Below are positions 1 to 6,338 of a stretch of 6,654 nt of DNA, piece after piece. This DNA is from Acetobacteraceae bacterium (lineage in GTDB: Bacteria > Pseudomonadota > Alphaproteobacteria > Acetobacterales > Acetobacteraceae), in assembly GCA_027323595.1 (NCBI GenBank), contig DAHWBL010000079.1:1-6654 (forward strand). Reading direction: 5' to 3'. Under the pieces are notes generated by a model, which saw only the letters and a program-made list of their open reading frames with translations, had not been told where the DNA came from and searched no databases. Numbering within the stretch: position 1 is the first letter of the stretch; each line of letters starts with the position of its first letter. Made by a program: the position numbers and the translations under genes.

Positions 1-274
1 GCGAATCGCCGCAACCTCGCTCGCCGGTGCAGGTCGGCCGGCGCCGGTGCCAGGCGGCGGCTTTGGTGCCGCGGCCGGAATCGTGCTGATCATCGCCGGC
101 ACCGTCATGGTCGGCGTCGCGACCGCGCGCTTCGTGCGCAACGCCCGCGCCATCGATGACCCCGAACCGCACCAGGACCGAGCCCGGCTGGGCCTTGCGC
201 TCGCCGCGCTGATGGTGGCACTCGGCGCGGCGCTGGTGCTGTATCTGGCCGACACCATGCGCGACCAGCTCTAG
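1..274 (+). CDS. DUF202/YidH-like small inner-membrane protein, C-terminal part (5' end outside window)
   Basis: The reading frame is open from base 2 and ends at the TAG at 272-274, giving 90 visible residues. A GTG at 47 could serve as a start, but the frame continues upstream without a stop and no good ribosome site precedes that GTG, so I treat this as the end of a longer gene. Visible are two hydrophobic helices, about residues 23-44 (GIVLIIAGTVMVGVA region) and 65-85 (ending LVLYLAD). A short charged loop containing RFVRNARAIDD joins them. A basic loop after the middle helix and a last helix close to the C terminus fit the layout of DUF202 proteins, which have three helices and no established biochemical role. 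It converges on the pgl gene and is unlikely to belong to the transport operon. Another small two- or three-helix membrane family is possible. Confidence 0.6.
   Translation, partial: RIAATSLAGAGRPAPVPGGGFGAAAGIVLIIAGTVMVGVATARFVRNARAIDDPEPHQDRARLGLALAALMVALGAALVLYLADTMRDQL
271..274. other. Convergent stop-codon overlap (shared CTAG)
   Basis: The palindrome CTAG supplies TAG to the + strand gene (272-274) and TAG to the - strand gene (273-271). The two genes therefore meet tail to tail with a 4-base overlap and no intergenic DNA. I see no hairpin followed by a T-run at this point on either strand. Confidence 0.9.
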
Positions 275-990
275 CCGCCGGCGGCGGCGTCACAAAATAC
301 CGTGATGCTGCCAAGCGGATGCACATGCGTCGCCGGTACCGACGTGTCGCCCCGCAGCAATCGGCGCAGAACGGCGCGCTTGCTTTCTCCGCACACCAAA
401 AACGCGACGGCGCGGCTGCGCTCCAGCGTCGGCACGGTCAGGGTGATGCGCGCGTCACCCGCCGGGGCGTGCGCGCACGTCACCCAGCGCTCCCGCTCCG
501 CCAGTGCCGGGTCGGCGGGAAACAGCGACGCGGTATGACCATCCTCGCCCAGCCCGAGCAGGGTGACGTCGAACAGGGTTCCGTCATCGGCCTCGCGCCG
601 GGCAGCGAACTCCCGCAGCGTGCGTTCATAGGCCAATGAAGCCGCCGTAGCGTCCGCCAGCCCGGTCTGGATCGGATGGATGTGTCCGGGCGGCACCGGC
701 ACATGTGACAACAGGGCGGTTCGCGCCATGCGCGCGTTGTTCGCCGGGTCATCCGCGGGCACGAAACGTTCATCGCCCCAGAACCAATATGTCCGCGCCC
801 AATCGATCGCGGTGCTGAACGGTGCGCCCGCAAGCGTTTCATAAAGCCTTCGCGGCGTTGTGCCGCCTGCCAGAGCAACAGAAAATTCGCCGCCAAGCCC
901 GGCTTTTTCCACCATCCAGCCCGCGACGCGGACGGCCAGCGCGCGCGCGTCCGCCAGCACCTCCACCCGTATTTCGCCGGAGGGGTTCAT
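271..990 (-). CDS. pgl: 6-phosphogluconolactonase (DevB/Pgl type)
   Basis: Hydrolyses 6-phospho-D-glucono-1,5-lactone to 6-phosphogluconate in the cytoplasm, the second step of the oxidative pentose phosphate and Entner-Doudoroff routes. The 239 residues match the usual length of the NagB-fold SOL/DevB lactonases. Family signatures appear in order: ALAGGTTP (39-46, phosphate-binding loop), FWGDERFVP (70-78), the NN pair at 84-85, LLGLGEDGHTASLFP (144-158, with the catalytic-region Asp-Gly-His), RITLTVPTL (181-189) and GESKR (201-205). None of these is disrupted. The ATG at 990 overlaps the TGA of the upstream hydrolase gene as ATGA. The bases before it are C-rich (cccccaccc) with no Shine-Dalgarno, so translation probably depends on coupling to that gene. 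The absence of zwf, edd or gnd neighbours in view is unusual. Family assignment is firm; the exact physiological lactone is inferred. Confidence 0.93.
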   Translation of the reverse strand: MNPSGEIRVEVLADARALAVRVAGWMVEKAGLGGEFSVALAGGTTPRRLYETLAGAPFSTAIDWARTYWFWGDERFVPADDPANNARMARTALLSHVPVPPGHIHPIQTGLADATAASLAYERTLREFAARREADDGTLFDVTLLGLGEDGHTASLFPADPALAERERWVTCAHAPAGDARITLTVPTLERSRAVAFLVCGESKRAVLRRLLRGDTSVPATHVHPLGSITVFCDAAAGG

Positions 991-1922
991 GGGTGGGGGC
1001 TGGGAATATGCCGCTCATGCACGCCCAGATACCAGCGCGCGATCTGCTCGCGGTTGGTCACCCACACGTCGGGGAAACCTTTGACATAGTCGAGAAACTC
1101 GCGCAGCGCGGAAATCCGGTGCGGCTGGCCGATCACATGCGGATGCAGCCCGAAATTCATCAGCCTGCCGCTGGTCGCGCCCTCCTCGTAAAGCTGGTCG
1201 AAGCACGCCCGCAGCATCTGCACCCCGTCGTGCGTCGAGGCGCTGCCGCGCGCGAACATGTTGAAGTCGTTCACGTCGTTGGAATAGGGCACGCACACGA
1301 TCGGGCCCTGATCGGTCTGGATCAAATATGGCTGGTCGTCATTGAGATAGTCGCAATAAGCGATCAGCCCGAATTCCTTCAGATATGACGGGGTGCGCCG
1401 TGTGCCGCGGATCGCCGATGACAGCCACGCGCAGGCATCGCGCCCCACCACCTGGCGATACAGGTCGAGCGTGCGGGCGATGATCTCGCGCTCGCGCGCC
1501 GGCTCATGGGCGTGATAGGTTAACAGGTCGTTCTGCGCCCAGTTGTGCGGCACCAGCTCCCAGCCGCGCTCCTTCGCCGCGTCGATCACCCGCCGCCGTT
1601 CGCGCATCATCAATCCGTTGCAGGTGCATGAAGGTGCGATGCCAAGCCGGTCGAGCGCCTCGAACAGCCGCCACACCCCGACGCGCTGACCATATTCGCG
1701 CCAGGTCCAGTTGGCGCTGTCCCACACATCGCCCGGCAGCGCGTGCGGGATCGTCGCCGGACCACCGGGAAACATCGGTTCCTTCTGTCCGGGCCTGGAT
1801 TCTTCCCAATATTCGAGATTGACCGTCACCACCAGCGCGAGCCGCGCGCCGCCGGGAAAGCGCAATGCCCCCCGATCGGGGATCGCCACATATGGATAGG
1901 ATGATCCGCGTTCCTCGCTCAC
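987..1922 (-). CDS. PuuE-like polysaccharide-deacetylase-family hydrolase
   Basis: A 311-residue protein of the carbohydrate-esterase-4 (NodB) fold, closest in pattern to the PuuE allantoinase-like branch rather than to chitin or peptidoglycan deacetylases. There is no signal peptide, so it is probably cytoplasmic. Seen, in order: NLEYWEE (35-41) where NodB enzymes carry TFDDG; PHNWAQND (125-132), which keeps the first His of the HxxxH metal motif but not the second; WLSSAIRGTRRTP (166-178); NDDQPY (194-199); PYSNDVND (212-219); and GLHPHVIGQPHR (258-269). The last four blocks are typical of PuuE-type proteins. PuuE itself opens allantoin to allantoate without a metal, so hydrolysis of a cyclic or linear amide is plausible here, but the substrate is unknown. 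I chose the GTG at 1922 because AAGGA lies 8 bases before it. A GTG at 1943 would add 7 residues but overlaps permease 2 and has no ribosome site. The gene follows permease 2 by 13 bases and overlaps pgl by 4. Confidence 0.82.
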   Translation of the reverse strand: MSEERGSSYPYVAIPDRGALRFPGGARLALVVTVNLEYWEESRPGQKEPMFPGGPATIPHALPGDVWDSANWTWREYGQRVGVWRLFEALDRLGIAPSCTCNGLMMRERRRVIDAAKERGWELVPHNWAQNDLLTYHAHEPAREREIIARTLDLYRQVVGRDACAWLSSAIRGTRRTPSYLKEFGLIAYCDYLNDDQPYLIQTDQGPIVCVPYSNDVNDFNMFARGSASTHDGVQMLRACFDQLYEEGATSGRLMNFGLHPHVIGQPHRISALREFLDYVKGFPDVWVTNREQIARWYLGVHERHIPSPHP

Positions 1923-1930
1923 CTGTCTGT

Positions 1931-1935
1931 TCCTT
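1931..1935 (-). promoter_or_regulatory. Ribosome binding site deciding the start of the PuuE-like gene
   Basis: AAGGA on the - strand, 8 bases before the GTG at 1922 and directly after the TGA of permease 2 (1938-1936). The alternative GTG at 1943 is preceded by gcatcggcgcg, which has no such motif. This favours the shorter 311-residue product. Confidence 0.7.
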
Positions 1936-2916
1936 TCACGCACCGCGCCGATGCAGGCGCCATTCCGTCAGTCGGCGTGCCAGCTCCGGCGCGTCGAGCA
2001 CCGCGATCAACAAAAGCACGAGGCCGGTCGCGATATCTAGCATATCGGCCGACGCCCCGGCCGCGTTCAACCCAGATCGCAGCACGCACAAAACCAACAC
2101 GCCGGCGGCGATTCCAGCCGGGCGTCCACGCCCGCCGACCACCGACACACCGCCGATGATCGCGCCGGCCGCGGCCGGTGCCAACACGTCCGACAGTGCC
2201 GCGGGCGAGGCGGCCGCAAGCCCATAGCTCAGCACCACGCCTGACAGCGCGCACAACAGCCCCGAGGCCGCGAACACCCCGAACACGATCCCCCCGGTGT
2301 TCACCCCGGCCATCGTGCTCGCCCGCCGGTCACCGCCGGTGGCCAGAATGTCGCGCCCGACGCGACTGAATTGCATCACCACCGCGGCCAGCACGAAGGC
2401 CGCGATCACGATCATGCTGCGCACCGACAGCACCACGCCGATCGGCGCGTTGAGCGCGAGCGCGAGCTCGACATGGTCAAAGCTGATCGACTGGTTGCCG
2501 GTCAGCACGTATGTCAGCCCCTGGAAACTCAGCAGCCCGCCCAGAGTTACCCCGACCGAGCCAAGCCCGAGCCGCGTGATGATCAGCCCCTGCGCGGCAC
2601 CGCCGACCAGCCCCACCAGCAACGCGAGGCCCACGCCAAGCCATGGGTCGCGCGCACCGGCCAGTACCGCCACCGCGCCGGCGAGACTGACCATGCCGGC
2701 CACCGAAATGTCGAACTCGCGCACCAGCAAGGACAAACCCACCGCGAGCGACACCAGCCCGTAGGTGGCGAAAATCTGCATGATGCTGAACAGCGTCGCG
2801 CCACGAAAAAAGAAGCCGGTACCATGATCGATCACGCCGACAATGACGATGACGATGCCAAGCAGCGTGTACGGCCGCAGATCGCGCGCGAACGCGTTGC
2901 GGCAAAGTGCCATCAT
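1936..2916 (-). CDS. CUT2-family (RbsC-like) ABC transporter permease 2
   Basis: An inner-membrane channel subunit of a ribose-type importer (BPD_transp_2 family), 326 residues, close to the usual 310-350. It is mostly hydrophobic, consistent with eight to ten helices. It keeps the family segment REFDISVAG (consensus DLSVG) in the second to third helix region, at about residues 66-74. In the second half it has the cytoplasmic coupling region GRDILATGGDRRAS followed by AGVNTGGIVFGVFAASGL, and then AAAGAIIGGVSVVGGRGRP. The C terminus is basic (RRLTEWRLHRRGA). The start is the first of two adjacent ATGs at 2916, overlapping the TGA of permease 1 as ATGA and preceded by GGAAGG with a 9-base spacer. 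The open frame continues 154 codons further upstream, but that part is Arg/Gly/Asp-rich, lies in another frame inside permease 1 and is not plausible protein. It probably pairs with permease 1 as a heterodimer. Confidence 0.9.
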   Translation of the reverse strand: MMALCRNAFARDLRPYTLLGIVIVIVGVIDHGTGFFFRGATLFSIMQIFATYGLVSLAVGLSLLVREFDISVAGMVSLAGAVAVLAGARDPWLGVGLALLVGLVGGAAQGLIITRLGLGSVGVTLGGLLSFQGLTYVLTGNQSISFDHVELALALNAPIGVVLSVRSMIVIAAFVLAAVVMQFSRVGRDILATGGDRRASTMAGVNTGGIVFGVFAASGLLCALSGVVLSYGLAAASPAALSDVLAPAAAGAIIGGVSVVGGRGRPAGIAAGVLVLCVLRSGLNAAGASADMLDIATGLVLLLIAVLDAPELARRLTEWRLHRRGA

Positions 2917-3854
2917 CTGCGCGTGCCTTCCGATTGCGCCATGACCACGCCGAGCAGGACCAGCCCGGTGATCAGATATTGCCATTCCTCGCCATAGCCG
3001 CGCAGCCGCAGCACCATCTCGATCACGGTGATCACCACCACACCCGCGCAGCCGCGCAACACCGAACCGGCGCCGCCCCTGATCGCGATCCCGCCCACCA
3101 GAACCGCGGCGATCGCGCGATATTCGTAGCCGCCGCCGATATCCATGTCGCCAGAGCCATAGCGCGCGGCAAGCAATATCCCCGCCAGCGCGCTGGTCGC
3201 GCCGGCGATCGCATAGGCCGCGATCACCGCGATCGGGACATCCACCCCAACGGTCCGCGCGGCCTCGCGATTGCTGCCGGTCATGATGATGTCGCGCCCG
3301 ATCCGGGTGAACGACAATATCGCCTGCCCCGCCAGCGCGCAGCCCGCGAACAGCCAGGTTTCGAACGGAAGCATCCATATCCGCCCTTTGAAGAAGGCAA
3401 ATCCGTCACCCCCGGGATAGATCCGCTCGCCGCCGGTCAGATGCGCCGCGATGCCCAGGATCAGCGTCAGCGCGGCGATGCTCACCAAAATCGCGTTGGC
3501 CCGGAAATATCCGACGACAACCCCCTGTGCGGCGGTGATCGCCGCGCCGAACAGCAGCGCGATCAACACCGCCGGCACCAGGCCCGCGCCGAGGCTGGCC
3601 ATGAACACCACCGAGGCCGCCGACACGGTCGCACCGAGCGCCAGCGACATGATGTTGCCGCTGATCGTGATGAAACCCATCCCCACCGTCACGCAGCCGA
3701 CGAAGGAAATCGCGCTCAGCATCGACAGCAGACTGAGCCGGCTGAGAAATCCCGGTGTCAGCAGCGCCCAGATCAGCAAGGCGCCGCCCCCGCCGCCGCG
3801 CAGCAGCAGTGCGGGGCTGGCCGCGCGCGTGACGCGCAGAAGCGCGCCGGTCAC
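2913..3854 (-). CDS. CUT2-family (RbsC-like) ABC transporter permease 1
   Basis: The other membrane subunit of the importer, 313 residues, of the same BPD_transp_2 family but clearly different from permease 2. After a short basic N terminus it has a Gly-rich first helix (RGGGGGALLIWALL, about 19-32), then TPGFLSRLSLLSML, matching the family's 'pnFls..nl.n' start. Where many RbsC-like proteins have SGGIDLSVGS it reads SGNIMSLALGATVS (about 64-77). The second half carries the coupling region GRDIIMTGSNREAARTVGVD, then YAIAGATSALAGILLAAR, and YEYRAIAAVLVGGIAIRGG, which matches the family's 'ELdaIAAvviGGtsl.GG' block closely. A polar loop GGERIYPGGDGFAFFKGR probably faces the periplasm. The GTG start at 3854 overlaps the TGA of the ATPase gene as GTGA, with only a weak AGG-type site before it, so translational coupling is likely. 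The imported compound cannot be told from the permease. Confidence 0.92.
   Translation of the reverse strand: MTGALLRVTRAASPALLLRGGGGGALLIWALLTPGFLSRLSLLSMLSAISFVGCVTVGMGFITISGNIMSLALGATVSAASVVFMASLGAGLVPAVLIALLFGAAITAAQGVVVGYFRANAILVSIAALTLILGIAAHLTGGERIYPGGDGFAFFKGRIWMLPFETWLFAGCALAGQAILSFTRIGRDIIMTGSNREAARTVGVDVPIAVIAAYAIAGATSALAGILLAARYGSGDMDIGGGYEYRAIAAVLVGGIAIRGGAGSVLRGCAGVVVITVIEMVLRLRGYGEEWQYLITGLVLLGVVMAQSEGTRR
2926..2931 (-). promoter_or_regulatory. Ribosome binding site of permease 2
   Basis: GGAAGG on the - strand, inside the last codons of permease 1 and 9 bases before the ATG at 2916. The spacing to the second ATG (2913) would be 12 bases, so the first ATG is preferred. The site also argues against the long upstream extension of the same frame. 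Confidence 0.65.
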
Positions 3855-5344
3855 GCCGCCTGCTGCTGGGTGATGTCGGCGAGCAGGCCATGCATCGTCA
3901 CCGCCGCACGGCCCACCTGGCGCACCACCCGCCCGCGATACAGCGTGATCACCTCATCGGCGAGTCCCATAACCTCCTCCAGATCGGAGGATGCCATCAC
4001 AACGCACCACCCCTCATCGCAAAACCGCCGCACCAGCCGATAGATTTCCGCACGCGCGCCGACATCCACCCCGCGCGTCGGCTCGTTCATCAGCAACACG
4101 CCCGGCATTGCGCCGTCGATGATCCGCCCGAAAGCAAGCTTCTGCTGGTTGCCGCCGGAAAGGTCGGCTGCCACCACATCCAGCCGCGCCGGGCGCACCG
4201 CCACCGCCGCCGCCAATTCACCCGCGATCGTTCGCATCGCCCGTCGGCGCAGCAGCCCGCCGCGGCTGAACCGACGCAGTTGCCCGCACAGCAGATTTTC
4301 CGCGATGGTCAGGCGCAGAAAAATTCCCTCGCCCGCACGGTTCTCGGAAATGAACCGCACCCCCGCCGCGCGTGCCCGGCCCACCGAGCGAAGCGGCACG
4401 CGGCGTCCGCCGATCGTGAATTCCCCCGTGGCCGCCTCGTTCAATCCGCAAAGCGCCCGCAATGCCTCGGTGACACCCGAGCCGATCTGCCCGGCAAGAC
4501 AGGTCAGGCTGCCGGCGCGCGCGGAAAAATCGATCCCGTGCACCATGTCGGGCACCGCCAGCGCGCGCACGCTGAGGGCGGGCCGCCCATCGGCTGGCGC
4601 CGCGCGCGGCGGGGGATACAACTCGCCAAGTTCGCGCCCCAGCATCGCCGAAATCAATCCGGCCCGGTCGATCGCGCCGGTCGCGGCATCGCCGACCAGC
4701 GCGCCGTTGCGCAGAACCGAGACGGAATCACAAACCTCGAACACCTCGCCGAGCCGATGGGTGATATAGATGATCGCGTGTCCACGCGCGCGCAGCCGCC
4801 GCAAGGCCTCGAACACATGCGCGATCTCGACATCCGAAAGTGTCGCGGTGGGTTCATCAAGGATCAGAATGCGGGCATCGCGCGTCAACATCCGCGCCAC
4901 TTCCACCAGTTGCTGCCGCCCGATCCCGAGCGTGCCGACCTGGCGGTCCAGCCGCAGCCCCTCCAGCCCCACCTCATCGAGTGCGGCGCGCGCGCGCTCG
5001 GCAAGTGCGCGCCTGCGATGCCACAGCGGCACGGTCTCGTTGCCCAGCCAGATATTGTCGAGCACCGACAAATTCGGCGCGAGGCTCAGCTCCTGCGACA
5101 CCAGCGCGATCCCGAGCTTTTGCGCATCCGCCGGCGAGCGGATTGTGGCCACCACACCGTCGATCGTGATTTCGCCAGAGTCGGCCGGCTGGTTGCCGGT
5201 GATGATCTTGACCAGCGTGCTCTTGCCCGCCCCGTTCTCGCCGCACAGCGCACGAATCTCGCCGGCACGCACGGAGAGGCTGACATCGCGCAAAACCTCG
5301 ACAGGACCGTAATGCTTGCCGATTCCACGCGCCGACAGAAGCAT
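3851..5344 (-). CDS. CUT2-family (RbsA/MglA-like) ABC transporter ATPase, two nucleotide-binding domains
   Basis: A cytoplasmic ATPase that drives the importer: 497 residues with two fused nucleotide-binding domains, the normal length for RbsA/MglA. Domain 1 is complete: Walker A GENGAGKST (35-43), Q-loop SQE (83-85), signature LGIGRQQLVEVA (139-150), Walker B ILILDEPTA (159-167) and H-loop THR with His196. Domain 2 is degenerate: the Walker A position reads GQIGSGVTE (285-293) without the Lys, as is usual in this family. The signature LSGGNQQKLAFGR (395-407) is strong. Walker B reads LLMNEPTRGVDVGA (417-430), with Asn420 where the Asp is normal. The H-loop position is Ser (ASSDLEEV). I placed the start at the ATG at 5344, 13 bases after the binding-protein stop, with a weak GGTGG before it. 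The 29-codon extension upstream overlaps the binding-protein gene and reads as Ser/Arg-rich shadow. The end overlaps permease 1 by 4 bases. Confidence 0.94.
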   Translation of the reverse strand: MLLSARGIGKHYGPVEVLRDVSLSVRAGEIRALCGENGAGKSTLVKIITGNQPADSGEITIDGVVATIRSPADAQKLGIALVSQELSLAPNLSVLDNIWLGNETVPLWHRRRALAERARAALDEVGLEGLRLDRQVGTLGIGRQQLVEVARMLTRDARILILDEPTATLSDVEIAHVFEALRRLRARGHAIIYITHRLGEVFEVCDSVSVLRNGALVGDAATGAIDRAGLISAMLGRELGELYPPPRAAPADGRPALSVRALAVPDMVHGIDFSARAGSLTCLAGQIGSGVTEALRALCGLNEAATGEFTIGGRRVPLRSVGRARAAGVRFISENRAGEGIFLRLTIAENLLCGQLRRFSRGGLLRRRAMRTIAGELAAAVAVRPARLDVVAADLSGGNQQKLAFGRIIDGAMPGVLLMNEPTRGVDVGARAEIYRLVRRFCDEGWCVVMASSDLEEVMGLADEVITLYRGRVVRQVGRAAVTMHGLLADITQQQAA

Positions 5345-5357
5345 CAGCGCGCCACCA

Positions 5358-6338
5358 TCAATAGCTGCACCCTTGCGCGAATTCCGCGACGTTGGCCGCG
5401 GTGATGGTATGGATCGGCACGAGCTCCTCATGGGCCAGCCGCTTGCCTGCGAAAAAATCCGCCAGCTTCACCGCCGCCACGCGCGCCTCCTCCACCGGGA
5501 CCTGGGTGTTGGTGGCATATTGCGTGCCGGCACGGATATGCTCGATGCCATCCTTCATGCAGTTGCTGGCGACAACCACGATGCCCTTCTGCGCCACCCC
5601 GATCGGAAACCCTGCCGACTGGATCGCCAGAATCGCGCCCGAGGCCTGGTTGTCCGCCATCGCGAACACGCCATCGATGCCGCCGCGCCCGGCGAAACGC
5701 ACCAGCAGATCGCCGGTGATCTTCTCGCTCAGCGCGGTGTTCCACCTGCCATCCTGCACCGCGACCAGCGTGACCTGTGGCTGACGGGCAAGTGCCGCAC
5801 GGAAACCTTCCAGCCTGCGGCTCGCATTGAGCTGCGTCGCGGTTCCGGTCACCGCCACCACCTGCGCGGTGCTCTTGCCCTCGGCGGCCAGCCCGGCCAG
5901 CAAATTCTGCCCGGCGAGATTGCCAAGCTCGGTCTGATCCACACCGATATAGGAAACATACAGCGCGTCATTGGCATCGTCGCCGGGGTTCACCACCAGG
6001 ATCACCGGAACCCCCGCCGCCTTGGCCCGCACCAGTGCCGGACGGATCGATTGCTGATTGATGATCACCAGCAGGATCACGTCGAATTTCTGCGCGATCG
6101 CGTCATCCACCTGCTGCGATTGCAACGCCGCATCGAACGGGGAAGTCATGTTGGTGACGGCAAATTTTTGCGGCCCGGCTTCCTTGAGGAAGGTCGCGGT
6201 CCAGGCGCCCATGTAGGCCTGGGTGTTGGCGGTGCTGAGCAGCGCCACCCGCCGCGGCTCCTGCGCCTGTGCCGTGGTGAGGCAAGTCGCCAGAAGACAA
6301 ATCCCCAGCCAAAGGCGCCGCGACGTATGCTCAAGCAT
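5358..6338 (-). CDS. Periplasmic sugar-type substrate-binding protein (RbsB-like, Peripla_BP_4 fold)
   Basis: Captures the substrate in the periplasm for the ABC importer; 326 residues. A Sec signal peptide spans residues 1-25: basic TSRR, hydrophobic LWLGICLLATCL, then AQA before Q26, a good signal-peptidase I site. Lobe 1 begins with RRVALLSTANTQAYMG and continues to QKFDVILLVIINQQSIRPAL and AAGVPVILVVNPGDD, the 'd.iii...d......al..A..agIPVv' pattern of this fold. TELGNLAGQNL (136-146), RLEGFRAAL (175-183) and DGVFAMADNQASGAILAI (222-239) follow, the last being the family's 'aifa.nD..A.Gal.Al' block. Cys260 and Cys324 are the only cysteines in the mature protein. The start at 6338 is supported by GGAGGAG 7 bases upstream; an in-frame start 10 codons earlier lies inside the amidase gene. 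It overlaps the amidase gene by 8 bases. Relatives bind sugars, polyols, autoinducers and other small solutes, so the ligand stays open. Confidence 0.92.
   Translation of the reverse strand: MLEHTSRRLWLGICLLATCLTTAQAQEPRRVALLSTANTQAYMGAWTATFLKEAGPQKFAVTNMTSPFDAALQSQQVDDAIAQKFDVILLVIINQQSIRPALVRAKAAGVPVILVVNPGDDANDALYVSYIGVDQTELGNLAGQNLLAGLAAEGKSTAQVVAVTGTATQLNASRRLEGFRAALARQPQVTLVAVQDGRWNTALSEKITGDLLVRFAGRGGIDGVFAMADNQASGAILAIQSAGFPIGVAQKGIVVVASNCMKDGIEHIRAGTQYATNTQVPVEEARVAAVKLADFFAGKRLAHEELVPIHTITAANVAEFAQGCSY

Noticed and set aside
822..1388. Open frame of 188 codons on the + strand opposite pgl and the PuuE-like gene.
   Set aside because: It spans the junction of two real genes on the other strand and is Arg/Pro/His-rich without any domain pattern.
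2917..3378. 154-codon upstream extension of the permease 2 reading frame (480 residues in total).
   Set aside because: It lies wholly inside permease 1 in another frame, is Arg/Gly/Asp-rich with no membrane character, and a good ribosome site (GGAAGG) marks the ATG at 2916.
3975..3991. Hairpin TCCTCC-agatc-GGAGGA inside the ATPase gene.
   Set aside because: A short 6-base stem explained by coding of the conserved SSDLEE region. There is no T-run and it is mid-gene, so it is not a terminator.
2907..4043. Open frame of 378 codons on the + strand opposite permease 1.
   Set aside because: Low-complexity His/Arg/Gln/Asp composition, created by the antisense of hydrophobic permease codons. No recognisable motif.
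3890..5404. Open frame of 504 codons on the + strand opposite the ATPase gene.
   Set aside because: It is rich in His, Arg, Gln and Pro with no domain pattern, typical of an antisense shadow in GC-rich DNA. The opposite strand encodes an unmistakable ABC ATPase.
5345..5431. 29-codon N-terminal extension of the ATPase.
   Set aside because: It overlaps the end of the binding-protein gene and reads as Ser/Arg-rich noise. Family members begin just before the Walker A region, as with the ATG at 5344.
6255..6338. Possible lipoprotein signal (LLATC) in the binding protein.
   Set aside because: The residue before Cys is Thr, which does not fit the lipobox (Gly/Ala/Ser). A normal signal-peptidase I site AQA follows six residues after that Cys.
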